This document shows, in pieces, positions 25,301 to 35,499 of a stretch of DNA of 64,000 nucleotides (position 1 is the first letter of the stretch; each line of letters begins with the position of its first letter). Origin of the DNA: Helopsaltes ochotensis (lineage: Eukaryota > Chordata > Aves > Passeriformes > Locustellidae). The stretch is from positions 1,311,266 through 1,375,265 of the forward strand of contig VXBM01000009.1 of NCBI GenBank assembly GCA_013400155.1, read 5' to 3'. The notes under the pieces are model-generated. The model had not been told where the DNA came from. It saw nothing but the letters and a program-made list of their open reading frames with translations, and did no database searches. The translations under genes and the position numbers were made by a program.

Positions 25301-28300
25301 GACAAGAATGAAGTAGTTGTTAATTCTAGTAAAAACGAAAGAAGTTGATTGAAAGCAGTTATGACAAGTTCTATCATTTAAAGAGATCAATGTAAGTTTA
25401 TAAGACAACTTTGTAGCAGATCTTAAATATGGAAAAATATATTGGCACAGGAACAGGTTTCCCAGAGAACTTCTGGATGTCCCATCCCTGGAAGTGTGTA
25501 AGGCTAGATTGGATGGGGCTCTGAGCAACCTGGTCTAGTGGAAGGTGTCCCTGTCCAAGGCAGGGGGGTTGGAATGAGATGGTTTTTGAGGTCCCTTCCA
25601 ATGTAAGCCAGTCTATGAGACTGTGAAAAATAAATTCCTAGTTAGTGATTTGCAAAATGTTAAATGTATTTGTGACCCTTTCCTTATTGGTCCCAGTTGT
25701 GTACAATTGATCAGGAAGAATAACTGGATAGCACTTACTGGAATTGATATTAAAGAAGACTCTTAAATGAGATGTAAGGCATTTCTGGTTTTGTACCTAC
25801 CTCAACCTTGGATATAATTATTTTATATAGGAAGCACGTGATTTTTCCTAAACTTCACTCTGGGATTAAGAATCACCTGGCAGGACTGCTGCTGCATAAA
25901 GAACTTTCTGCATTTTTTCACAACAAATATTTGCTTGGTTTGTTTAAATGCAAATAGATTACTTCCAGAACATGAATTTCAAAGAGAGACTACCTGGGTC
26001 AGTTTGAAACATATTTAGTAATTGCTGGTGTGCAACTGTAGTTGGCATTTTTCACCCTCAGTAAGAGAGGTTAATCCTGTTGCATTGTCAGGAATAAATA
26101 AGAATAGAAAATTTTCTTTATAAGACTAGCTAATCCAACTGTTTTCACTCATCAATCAATTCTGCTGGCTGGGAAGGTACAGATTCATCATAAGTTATCT
26201 GCTGTTGAGTGAATTCATAACGATTTGAATTCCAGACACATCATTCTGCTGAGTCTTTGAAATGAGATCATTGTAAATCTCTGTGTGCTCTAGTAGCACT
26301 TTTGTTCTGTGCAGACAAAAACAAATTTGGGTGCATTATATGTTTTCTGATTTATAGAGAGGAATCTTAACAAAACAAACTCTCTACCCTGAAAAAATTC
26401 TGTATGATTGTCCTCTTTTTGTTTAATCATCTATTTCCATTTAAGAGATTAATTTTATAAGCTGGTATACAATATCTCCAGGGAAGCAAGATGATCCGCT
26501 GTTTTTTATAGTTTCAGTATGTTTCATTAATTTCACTGCTTAAGGTTTTTGTTGGCCACTAGTAAAGGCCAGGAATGATGTTCCTTTCTGTATTTCGTTT
26601 GGATTTACATTGCACTGAAACAGCAAAGATGGATGAAGGGCAAGATGCTGAAAACTCTCTTGTGACCACTGAGGATACATGAAATAAATGAAATGGAACT
26701 TTTTTCATTCACTGTTTATTGGGAAGGGTCTCTGCAGGGAAGGTCTATATAAACAGTCACTGCCTGTTAAATGCAGCTTTGAACTGAAAAAAACATTTTT
26801 TTGCTAACAATATATAGGATACTATCTGTTGAACAAACAAAAGCAGTAATATAGGTTGACTTCATAAAAAGCAAATTCTGTGCTTAAAACTGGTTGCAGA
26901 CTTCTGTTTACAGGTGTAAACCACTGCTGAATGTGCTGTACTGTGCCCTCTGTTCTGTCTCTGACCTCTTGGACATTCAAAAAAAAAAAAAAAAAAAAAA
27001 AACAACCAAAAAACCAAAAAAACAGAAAATGAAGAAATAAAAAGAGAATATAGTAATTTTTCCATGTAGAAAACCACAAAATACTGCCACCTCAGAACTA
27101 TAGCAATGGTTTAACAGCAGCTGATCAAGCATCTAATATTCGTAGTCTTATTTTTGAGGAAGTTACAGAAGTGTGCACACTGAGTACAAGTGGTTACCTC
27201 TAAGATAGCATTCTTTGTGCTTGACTTACTTTCAGTTTTGTATCCTAGTAAAGGAGTGGAGAACCCAGTAAAACACCCCATAGGAAGGACATTTATAGCT
27301 CTTGCAGTCATGTAAAGTACTGTTTATGCTGTAGGCTTATGAGTATTTTTTATATTAAATATTTTTCTTAATCTAGACAGAACTGAATACTCATTTTTTA
27401 CTAGCACTTTGCAGAAAGGTATGACAACATGAGCTTGATGGTGTTTTAAGTACATGAGGGTTCTAAAGTTCACTGCTAAAGCTGTCAAATGGGCACAGTT
27501 TTGGTGCTGAAGAGATGAAAGTAAAAGCACAGTTATATTTCCTCAGCAGCACCTCTCAACCAAGGCACCCACATTTGCCAGAAAGTTCCCCCAGCTTTAC
27601 AGTTGTACTGGTGCTACCCGTGACTGGAGCAGCAGCTGCCTTGGCTGAGCTGGGCTGAGTAGATTTGAGCTGAGCAGCTTGGTACCTTTTTATATTTATG
27701 TATATATACAGGGCTGTTTTGAAATCACAGAAGTGGTATCCTGGCAACAAAGCCTTTGAAAATTCCATATAGTAGATTAACTGTAGAAAAGCCTGATGCA
27801 CGCTAATGATTGTTCCAAAAGATATTTGGCTTGGATTAAAAGGGGAGAAAAATGAGGCAACCAACAACCTGTCAGAGGAAATAGGAGGAGATCCTGGTGC
27901 TTTCTTTATATTATAATTTAGTGCAGTTAGAATATTTCCCAAGGAAGCCAAAATTGGAGATTCAGTCTTATGTCCCAGGAGAATATCCAAATGACTTTCT
28001 AATTTTCAGATTACTGGAAATATCAAAATGGATCACTTTCCTAGATAAAATTCTTGTTATTCTTGATTTCTGCTTTAGAAGCTGTGCAGAAATCACGTGA
28101 AAACTTTTGAATAAAGAAGCAGGGAAAATTTTATTTTCTTTCCTTAGATACATGCCTTTTTTAAAAAGTCAATGGATTCTATGACTTGGCTATAGAATAA
28201 ACATTATTCAGAAACAATAAAAGTCTCTGAGTTTCTTTTTCCTGAAGTTGTTTAGGATAAATTTTAGTCTTTCTAGAAGAAAACACTTTCAAACCAAACT

Positions 28301-31300
28301 ATTAAATAGGTAAAAACTATATTACTAAATATACACTTATAAATTTAAAAATGCTGATTCGTATTTACACATAGCAGTACTCAGACTGTGTTAGGAAATT
28401 AAAGTTGTGCTCTTACATGCTCTCTGAAGCCAAGAGGGAGAAAGTCATTGGTTTAGGTTTACACTGACATCATTGTGTTTCAGAATACCTTCTAGAGGTT
28501 CACAGTTCATGTCACCAGAAAAGGATAGCTAAGATGGGTTATGTGGTTTGGGACTTAGTAGGTACTGGTAAAGGAATACTCAAGTCACCAACTTGAATAC
28601 AAATGTCTAGAAATGGATAAAGTATGGGTAACTTACAGTAATCTGTCATCAGCCCTGTGAACATTTTAATGTGTCTGCATCATTGAGCTCGCCAACAAAA
28701 CTGCTAAAAAGTACAATTGCTTTTTGAATGCCATTATTTCAAAGTATTTTAAATGGTCTTGTGCTATTGTTGTGAACTGTACTCTAAACACTTATATAGT
28801 CTATATTCTGGAAACAGAGTAAAGAAAATGCATTTACATTGCCATCTTTCATCTTTACTAGGAAACCCGCTTGGATGACCATCATCATGTTGCAGTGGCA
28901 CTTGGGAAACAGGAGGGATTTGTACAGAAGGATTCTGATGTAAGGAATTGTGAAGTAGTTTCATGTCTTGGTGATCGCTTGAATATGGATTTATGCTATG
29001 GTTAAAAGTGTGTCAACTCATATACAGGGCCAAGAAGGCAGCATATCTTAGACACGGTATTAACTAGAACCAAGCAGTATTACTGAAGTGTTTCTTCTAG
29101 TTCTGTTGCACCTATTTCAGGAAAAGTCTGTGAAGGAGAAATAGTTTCAGAGGACAGCAACAGATAATGTCAAGTCTGTAATGCATGTATTCAATGTGTT
29201 CATTCAAGAGAAGATTGAGTGATTTTTGTCACTAGCCTGCTACTACTCATGTGGGATAGATGGTATTCACAGAGGGAAATGGAAACAGTGAACCAATCTG
29301 GACTGCTAAACATGTATGACACCTCACCAAGTTGATTTTAGTGGGGGACTGTCAGTGTGTGTATCCCAGAGCAGATCCATCGCTGGAAACCATTATGACA
29401 AGATAACCCTTGAGACAAGCAACAACCACCAACAGATGGGAAGAACAGCAGTGTTAGTTCTTCATTCCATGTGGTGTCTCTATTGAGAGAAAGAGAAAAG
29501 CTACTTAAAAGCTTTTCATGATTTTCTGTGTAATTTAAAAAATACCTCAGTTGTGAAAATAGCAATAAAAGTCAAATTTAAGGGACAGGCAGACTGGCAA
29601 GTTGTAGCCAAAACAGCCAGACAGTCAGCAAATGAGAGTGTGATAAATTGCCAGAATTTCTCTGGTGTTCTAGTTGCTCACAAGAAAATTGGTTAGTTGT
29701 TTTCTGTTATTTAGATACAAAGATCCTACCAGGAACTAGAAAAAAAAGAAAAATAGTATAGGAATGGATAAAAGCAGAGAAGTGGTAATACACACTATCT
29801 CTCATGGTAACAAAGTCTGTGTTCACGGATAGCAAAGGGAGGCAGACCTTTTAACTAGTATTGGTTAGATTGGAAAAAGAGGTATTAAACTCCCTTGAGG
29901 ATTTACTGTGATAAATCAGTAGACAAATATTTTTTAAGAAATTATGCGCATTGCTTTTTGGCAGGAGACATACTTAAGTTCCTGGTGAGGTTGCACATTA
30001 TCCTTCTGACAGGAGTACTGATAACTCTAAGTCTGAGGTGAAAAGAAGTGGCCATTTTTTGAAAGACAATTACATAAGTATTCTACAGGAACCAGGATTT
30101 TTAAGTATTGACCTTCACTATCATAGTCACTTACCTTAAACGTATCGTAGAAAAAATTGTCGTGATATCAAAGGTTATGATGAAAAATCTGAGTGAAGAG
30201 GAGTCTCAAAGGCTTACTTGTTCACTGACTAAATTTATGATGACCTACATTTCATTATCTCAGTTCAATGAAAAAAAAGTCATTTTAAGCAGAACAAGAG
30301 AACATTCTGAGACTCTCCAGTAAGGAAATTAAGTGAAAATTTATGTACTGTTGCATTGTGCCTTTTTAGGCCTCCTTCTAACTGGAACATGGAGGAAATG
30401 AAAGTTGCCTTCTCTCTTTGTAAAAGAACCATATAAAGGATTCTATTTATTGCTAGGAAGGTTGTTCATACTAGATTATCGTGAGTGTAAATGTTACCCA
30501 ATTGTTTCAGGATGTCAGTGTTTGTATCTGTTCCCTCTCTGCAATCACAGGAGTAATTCATTATGGCCTGCTTGCAGAACATCTATCTTCAGCTTTCTTC
30601 ACAAAATGACAGCATGTACCTACAATTTACAAGAAAGACCAATTGTTATGTCAATGTACTGTAATTAAAAATCTCTAGTGTCAAGAGTCTTACCAATATG
30701 CTAGTGACTGCTATGTGCTTGAGGAAACAGAACATTTATCTGTGCTTTAACCTAGATCTAGACAGTTATCTGAGTCTCAATACAAGGTGTCTGAGTTCAA
30801 AATTCTTTATAAATTCTGTGTAGGATATAGTGTCTTCTCTCTGTCACCTGCTGTATTTCACAGGAGTTGTGAGGCATTCAGTCAGGACACACTTCCTTCA
30901 GAACAAGCACATGCTGAAGTTCAAGCTACATCTCTTAACAACTACTTAGCTTGGAGGCTTGGTTCATATTTGGTACACATCTGTAATGTCACTTGCATGG
31001 CTCTAGGCACCATTCCAGCAGCTTTATCTCATCTCCAAAATGTCATATGAATGGAAATGTCTTCAAACATGTTTGTAAGGACATAAAGTGAGAGGCAGCT
31101 CAAACTTTTTCACTTTCCAGCCAGCATTGACAAGAGTTTTTCTGTGTTGTTAGAACAAGCACAAACTATTTTGTTGTCTCTGCATTTATTCCTAATAGTA
31201 GCCTACTGCTCAAATACTGAAGTGGATAATTTTTGGGTTTTGCCTATTTACTGAACTACCTTAACCAATGTGACAGAAAGGGATAACAAAATCCTCAAAA

Positions 31301-32721
31301 TTGACCTTGGACTGAGTCACCTCCAACACTTGAATGTAAGCAGGGAAGGATCATCTCTTCCACTCTCAAGAGAGTTCCATCTCACTGCATATGAAGTCAG
31401 GCAAGAAGGCCAGAAGGTCTGCATGGATGAACAGGGAGCTCCTAGCCAAACTTGGACATATAAAGGGCAGCATTGGGAGGGTGGGGAGCAGGAATGGGTA
31501 ACATAAGAAGAAATACAGAAATATTATCTGAGCATCCAGGGATGAAGTTATAAAAGCTAAAGCCCAAATAGAATTTAATCTGACCAGGGATGTTCAAAGC
31601 AAGAAGAAGCACTTCTGTAGCTGCAAAGAAACCAAAGGGAAGGGTTTTGCTCAACAGACATGTTGAAAGAGGCTGAGGTGTTAAATGCCACATTTGCATC
31701 CGCATTTATTAGCCAGGCAGACAGTCAGGAATCTTAGGTTGCAGGGATGAAAGAGGACAGAGCAAAGAAGGTGCACCCTTGGAGGAAGATGATTAGGTCA
31801 CGGAATGCTTGAGCAAACTGGATAGGTGTAAGTCAGTGAATATTTATGGGATACAGCTGGCATTGCAAGGCCCCTCTCAGTAATCTTTGATTGATCACAG
31901 GGACTGGGAGAAGTGCCCGAAGACTGGAAAAAAAAATGGCAGAAGGAGCACCCAGGCAATTATAGGTCTGACAGTTTCACTATGATTGCTGTAAAGGTGG
32001 CTGAACAGCTAATTCTAAACCCCATTTCCAGGCACAGCAAGGACAAATAAATCATCAGAATTAGTCAGCATAGCTTCGCCAAGAGAAAGTCATGCTTGAC
32101 CAACTGGGTAAATTTCTGCGATGAAATGGCTGGTCTGGTAGATGAGGTTAGAGCAGTGGGTAATTGTCTACCTGTATTTCAGTACCTTCTATCTCTGGCA
32201 CTGCGTCCCATAAGATCCTCCAAGAAAAATGCCAAGTACTGGGTAAGCAGACAGTGAGGTGTATTGGAAACTGTCTTAACATTTGGTCCCGGGGTGTGGT
32301 GATAGTGCTGCAAAGTCTGGTTGGAGCCAGTTGCCAGTGATGCTCCCCAGGGGTTAGTCCTGGGTCCAGTCCTGTGTAACATCATCAATGAACTGGATGA
32401 TGGTGCAGTGCCCCCTCAGCAGGTTTGCTGGTGACACCAAGCTGGGAGGAGTGCCTGATACACCAGAGGGTTGTAGTGCCACACAGAGAGACTCTGACAG
32501 GCACATCGAAAATGAGTCAGTTTGTCTGATGTACCAAGTAACACCACTGCAAAGGAGCCCTACTGAATTTTATTAAACGTTAAACGTTAAGAATATGTCA
32601 CTCGAGCAAATGCCCATTTAGGAAATCAGCTATATTTATGTTTGATTCATGCAAGCTGCCCTGCTGTCTGGAAACAATTACATTTGGAGATGGCATACCA
32701 CAGGCTGCATAGTAGTATGCT

Positions 32722-32780
<59 letters not shown>

Positions 32781-33550
32781 CACCCAAATCTTTTTTCTTC
32801 TTTGAAATGTGATTTTTTTTTCTTGGAGTGATGGAACTAACATGGAGACTGTGACACTGTTATCTCTAATATCTCAGTCCACATTTAATTGGATTTAACA
32901 TGGAGACTTGCAGGCTGATTGTGACCACTTTAATTTTTAGGTAGCATTTGAGTCTTAGAGAAGCATGCAAAATGTCAGTGACTACTGGTATTAAAAAGAG
33001 TACAAATAGGTGCACCTAGTGGAATAAATCCTCGCACAATTGTCTCAAATAATCATATCTGCTGAAGAATGAAGTACAATTTGTTTCATATTGGTCCTTT
33101 TTACTGAACTTAAACAGTCATTCTGTCATACTTGCAGCATTCTATGGCCCTTGTTGCATCACAGTTTTGTGAACTGTGTTTTAATGAAAAACCCAATTTT
33201 TGGTGTGGCCTGTTACATGCTTTTAATAGTTACTGCATAGCCTAAATGAGGGGAAATGACATTAGTTTCAAATGCAGAATGTTTTCTTTCTTCTTCAGTT
33301 GGAAATGTGTAGTTTAAACGTGACAGAGAATTTTACAGGAAGAAAATTGATATTTATTAATTCATGTTACACTAATATGTGTTTTCTTTAGGTCCATTCC
33401 ACGGAGCCTAACCAACCACAATTTACAGTATTGACTTTTGAAGATTTAGTTGCATCTGGTATTCCAGTCGCACCTGAGGATTCTGCATATTGGGACAATT
33501 TCTGTTCAAAGCAGGAGGGTCCAGTGAGACAGAGTTCCCATTCAAGATAA
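7214..33550 (+). CDS. AASDHPPT: AASDHPPT, L-aminoadipate-semialdehyde dehydrogenase-phosphopantetheinyl transferase (six exons)
   Basis: Joined coding exons are 7214-7357, 8151-8376, 21345-21466, 22174-22335, 28862-28939 and 33392-33550: 891 bases, 296 residues plus TAA. The enzyme moves 4'-phosphopantetheine from CoA to a serine of carrier domains: fatty acid synthase, mitochondrial acyl carrier protein, AASDH and 10-formyltetrahydrofolate dehydrogenases. It is mainly cytosolic. The protein follows the human enzyme along its whole length at a constant offset of 13 residues in the parts checked. Arg34, the RTSKGK run (73-78), NVSH (95-98), Asp116 in GIDIMK, Glu168 and Lys172 in the ALKESFLK motif match human Arg47, 86-91, 108-111, Asp129, Glu181 and Lys185, the CoA and Mg2+ contacts (numbers recalled). 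All exon phases agree and all introns are GT-AG. The enzyme is therefore expected to be active. The start at 7214 was chosen for its strong Kozak context. Confidence 0.97.
7358..8150 (+). other. AASDHPPT: AASDHPPT intron 1 (793 bp)
   Basis: Starts GTACAT and ends TTTCATAG. The first part still belongs to the CpG island, then composition becomes AT-rich. No repeat or other gene was recognised in it. Confidence 0.9.
8151..8376 (+). CDS. AASDHPPT: AASDHPPT coding exon 2
   Basis: Encodes residues 49-124 (the last codon is completed by exon 3). It carries the core of the transferase: RTSKGKP at 73-79, the NFNVSHQGDYAVLAAEP motif near 93-109 and QVGIDIMK with the metal-binding Asp116. Acceptor is TTTCATAG, donor is CAG|GTAATG, phase 1 at the end. 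Near-identity to the human protein in this stretch leaves no doubt about the family. Confidence 0.97.
9400..9840 (+). repeat. Probable dispersed avian repeat (LTR-like), unnamed
   Basis: This GC-richer island in AT-rich intron contains 'gatgctgtgcaaacactgct' and 'aaagcacagcactctacagg', wording I associate with a widely dispersed avian LTR-type repeat. I cannot name the family or set the ends with confidence. Open frames in it on both strands are short and are not claimed as genes. Confidence 0.4.
15166..15216. repeat. Short direct repeat, 13 bp, 38-bp offset
   Basis: 'cttggactagtaa' occurs at 15166-15178 and 15204-15216, with similar T/G-rich sequence before each copy, so it looks like a small, diverged tandem duplication. 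Confidence 0.7.
17366..17395. repeat. Perfect 15-bp tandem duplication
   Basis: 'tcagacttctactct' is repeated head to tail at 17366-17380 and 17381-17395 without a mismatch, which points to a recent slippage event or to purifying drift having had little time to act. Confidence 0.9.
18555..18998 (+). repeat. CR1 LINE, 5'-truncated with intact 3' end
   Basis: Begins with the ORF2-distal segment (degenerate 'agggccaccaaggtcatta', 'gagctgggtttgttgaacct') and ends with the typical 3' UTR ('accaggtggtctccaaaggt' then 'catggttctgtgaatctg'). It is in plus orientation, the same sense as AASDHPPT. CR1 copies are usually 5'-truncated and lack target-site duplications, as seen here. Confidence 0.85.
21345..21466 (+). 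CDS. AASDHPPT: AASDHPPT coding exon 3
   Basis: The first two bases complete Gly124; residues 125-164 follow, from SNSIPNFFHIMKRQF to the DMFYRHW run that precedes the catalytic helix. Acceptor TTTATAG, donor TGG|GTAATA, ending in phase 0. The human counterpart has FFHIMKRKFTNKEW and DMFYRNW at the same place. Confidence 0.97.
21467..22173 (+). other. AASDHPPT: AASDHPPT intron 3 (707 bp)
   Basis: The shortest intron. About a third of it is a CR1 fragment (21571-21792) that starts only 104 bases after the exon 3 donor. The rest is AT-rich with a plain polypyrimidine tract before the acceptor TTTTAG. Confidence 0.92.
21571..21792 (-). repeat. CR1 LINE 3'-end fragment in intron 3
   Basis: Opens with 'agaatcatagaatggtttgg', the reverse complement of the CR1 3' terminus, and continues through 'gtgactcaaccacttccct' and 'tatccaatctaaactctcc', both conserved CR1 segments. 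Minus orientation, antisense to AASDHPPT. Confidence 0.92.
22174..22335 (+). CDS. AASDHPPT: AASDHPPT coding exon 4 (catalytic Glu/Lys motif)
   Basis: 54 codons, residues 165-218, phase 0 at both ends. It opens with ALKESFLKAIGVGIGF, the third Sfp-family motif, with the metal ligand Glu168 and catalytic-site Lys172. It ends in an acidic stretch (LLDGEKEEEWTFE). Acceptor TTTTAG, donor GAG|GTAAAG. Confidence 0.97.
22850..22925 (+). repeat. CR1 LINE 3' fragment
   Basis: 'ggtggacctggcagtgctgg', then 'gttaacagttggacttgctg' and 'gtgttaaaggtgttaaa' follow the 3' part of one CR1 subfamily. It is short and lacks the terminal octamer repeats. Confidence 0.7.
25440..25622 (+). repeat. CR1 LINE 3' fragment
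   Basis: A well-preserved copy of the CR1 3' region: 'ttggatggggctctgagcaa', 'cctggtctagtggaaggtgt', 'ccctgtccaaggcaggggg' and 'gaggtcccttccaatgt'. Plus orientation, 5'-truncated. Its good preservation suggests a younger subfamily than the other copies in the window. Confidence 0.93.
26979..27002. repeat. A24 homopolymer
   Basis: Twenty-four consecutive A residues followed by A-rich sequence to about 27025. No element body ending here was recognised. Confidence 0.95.
28862..28939 (+). CDS. AASDHPPT: AASDHPPT coding exon 5
   Basis: 26 codons, residues 219-244, ETRLDDHHHVAVALGKQEG onward, in phase 0 at both ends. It matches the human DEHHFVAVALRK strand of the C-terminal sub-domain; the tail after it is poorly conserved. 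Acceptor TTTACTAG, donor GAT|GTAAGG. The exon is too short to be found by open-frame length and was placed by homology. Confidence 0.95.
31400..32530 (+). pseudogene. CR1 LINE ORF2 relic (linker and reverse transcriptase region)
   Basis: Translating short stretches in changing frames gives CR1 ORF2 landmarks in the right order: the linker with KEAEVLNATFASAF (about 31670), EKCPKTGKK/PGNYR-like sequence (about 31915-31965), KSCLTN (about 32090), a DEM-GLVDE-RAV stretch (about 32120-32155) and SRFAGDTKLGG (about 32425). The catalytic FADD box reads FAGD, and there are many frameshifts and stops, so it is dead. It is a non-LTR retrotransposon, in the sense orientation of the host gene. Homology may extend left to about 31260. 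Confidence 0.85.
32723..32778. repeat. A56 homopolymer
   Basis: Fifty-six uninterrupted A residues, the longest homopolymer here. CR1 does not end in poly(A), so it is not simply the tail of the CR1 relic upstream. The exact length may be an assembly estimate. Confidence 0.95.
33392..33550 (+). CDS. AASDHPPT: AASDHPPT coding exon 6 and stop
   Basis: 52 codons plus TAA at 33548-33550, residues 245-296. It holds PQFTVLTFEDLVAS and VAPEDSAYWDNFC, aligned with the human QFTILNFNDLMSS and PEDPSFWDCFC, followed by a variable polar tail ending SSHSR. Acceptor TTTCTTTAG. Because the tail is variable, divergence here does not count against function. Confidence 0.96.
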   Translation, partial: VHSTEPNQPQFTVLTFEDLVASGIPVAPEDSAYWDNFCSKQEGPVRQSSHSR

Positions 33551-35036
33551 GACTGTGTATAAGAAAAAGAGACTTGTCTTCTTATGCAGTTATCCTGGCA
33601 CATACGTAAATGAAACATATGTTTCCATAATTAAGCTGACAACCTAACTTTTATGACACTGGAATTATAAGGAAGCCATGTTTCCTTACTGAAGGAATTC
33701 TGAATGAAAAGCCTAAACCATGCCTTTTTGCATCTCCTTTGCCTGTGGTTGTTACAGTTCAGTAATTATCCAGGCTAGAAACAGAAAGCAGTTGTACAAT
33801 AATGTTGTTTATTAGTGAACAAGTATATAGTATATAAAAATGTGTTTCTGTACTTATTTATGCTGAAGCTTAAATTATGATGCTGCTTTTTCTCTTAGAA
33901 AAATTATTCCTTTATTCTCAGATGGACAAAATAGTCATGAAAATTGGTACAAATTCTTATGCAGTTATTGTGTGGTGTAAGTGTTTGTACAATACTTGGT
34001 GTTTGTGTGATGCCAGGCTGAAAAGGTCTGAGTCTTCGTAGTCTTGGAGCTACATGTGTGCAAAAATAGTTTGAGACAGAGAACTGACTTACAAATATTT
34101 CATAGTACTTTCACTTCTTATCTTTGTTAATCAAAGCTTCCCGTATGCAACTTAGTATTCGTCTTTTAACAGTTCTTTTTTGTATTTTTTCCCTCAGCAA
34201 TAGATGCAAGCCAATCAGCAGTTCAGTTTTGCTAGGCTTGCATTTGCATCAGTCATAGGAGGAAACCCAAAGAGAAAAAGAAAGCTATTTACTTTTTTTT
34301 CAAATAGTCTTGTAACATCTGATGACAAAACATTTTACTCTCCTAGCAGCAAATGAAGGTTTCTGGAGATCTGTAGATCTTGAGGGCACATCTAGAATAT
34401 TTTGTCTTCTTTTTCAAAACAAATCCTGTTTTGTGCCATTACCTCTTACTCTTCTTTCTAGAAATCATAGATACAATGTGGTCCATCTATATTATAGAAA
34501 ACATACCAAACAGAATGATCTTTGCACAAAAATAATTACCTTCTGTCCTACAGTTAAACATAGATCTTCATTAAATTTGGGGTTGTGTACAACTAGGCTG
34601 CACCCTGTATTCTGATGTACACCATGAAAAGGAGAATCTACTGAATGTGTGCCTTATTACAAAGATGAGGAAAAGTTTGAGAAAGAGGATGATTTTTACA
34701 ACTATTATACAAGCATTTGGAATTCTGCTGTAGATAATTCTGAATTCAAACATGCTGTTAAACTGTCCTGCTTCCAGGGCTGATTATAATTTTTGTTTCC
34801 ATTTCTATGATTCTCTTATCCTGCATGCTAATCATAATTTTTAGTGTTTTGCTTTTCTCCCTCCAAAACTACAAATCAGTGAAGCAATGACTCTTCCCTC
34901 CAGACTCCACAGGGGCTAAATTAGATATTCAGTAACTTCAAATCTGAAGTTTAAAAAAATACAGGATATTTTATATACTAATTCTAAGTTATGTATTCCA
35001 GATTGTTTGTCTTTTAGAAAATTAAATTCAACTTGC

Positions 35037-35042
35037 AATAAA
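35037..35042 (+). terminator. Poly(A) signal AATAAA, first candidate
   Basis: Canonical hexamer about 1.5 kb after the stop, preceded by ATTAAA at 35021. It is the first canonical AATAAA that I find after the coding sequence. Confidence 0.5.
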
Positions 35043-35145
35043 TAATTTGCAATCCACAGAGGTCCAGTATATGCCAATCAGTCACTGAACCCATCAATTG
35101 CAGCTTTGCCAAACAGTTTGAGGTTGCCAACTTTTTTGCTAGGAC

Positions 35146-35151
35146 AATAAA
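35146..35151 (+). terminator. Poly(A) signal AATAAA, second candidate
   Basis: Canonical hexamer in 'ggacaataaattg'. The downstream sequence is only moderately G/T-rich. Confidence 0.4.
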
Positions 35152-35473
35152 TTGAATTGCAAATATGGGATGAGCTGAATAGAGAAATTTCAGATCTAGA
35201 TTTCTGGGGATAAGAGAATTAATTTTGTTTTAGAAATTAGTTATTTTTGGATGGAAGCAGTGTTTCAAACCAGAAATTTTCTTTCATTGGAAAGAATTTT
35301 AAAGATATTAATGAAATTATTTAAAATATTGTGCTTGCATGTAAGTAGAGGACAAGCCAATTTCATTAAATTAGAAAATTGTGGTTTGTTTTCTTGCAAG
35401 AAATATGATAGTTTTCAAGACTGTATCTAATTAGAAAGACCTGTAAGAGTTTGTTTTGGTTAGTTTTCCATGA

Positions 35474-35479
35474 AATAAA
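35474..35479 (+). terminator. Poly(A) signal AATAAA, third candidate
   Basis: Canonical hexamer followed by 'atgttcgtttagagtggttc', a G/T-rich downstream element of the kind expected at a main cleavage site. It would give a 3' UTR of about 1.9 kb. Confidence 0.5.
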
Positions 35480-35499
35480 ATGTTCGTTTAGAGTGGTTC

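Larger units (their letters stand above)
22336..28861 (+). other. AASDHPPT: AASDHPPT intron 4 (6,526 bp)
   Basis: AT-rich, with two CR1 fragments (about 22850-22925 and 25440-25622), an ATT/GAT-type microsatellite near 25024-25050 and an A24 run (26979-27002). No open frame in it resembles a protein; the 144-residue minus frame at 27556-27990 has no recognisable motif. Confidence 0.92.
28940..33391 (+). other. AASDHPPT: AASDHPPT intron 5 (4,452 bp)
   Basis: Contains the longest CR1 relic of the window (about 31400-32530, possibly from 31260) and an A56 run (32723-32778). The remainder is AT-rich with no recognised element. Confidence 0.92.

Noticed and set aside
25073..25601. Minus frames of 151 and 67 codons
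   Set aside because: They run antisense through a CR1 3' end (25440-25622) and intronic DNA; CR1 3' sequence is non-coding.
31400..32530. Endogenous retrovirus pol as the source of the reverse-transcriptase-like sequence
   Set aside because: The motif set (KSCLTN, FA-DDTKLGG-like box, EAEVLN-FASVF linker) is that of CR1 non-LTR elements; no LTRs, protease or integrase flank it.
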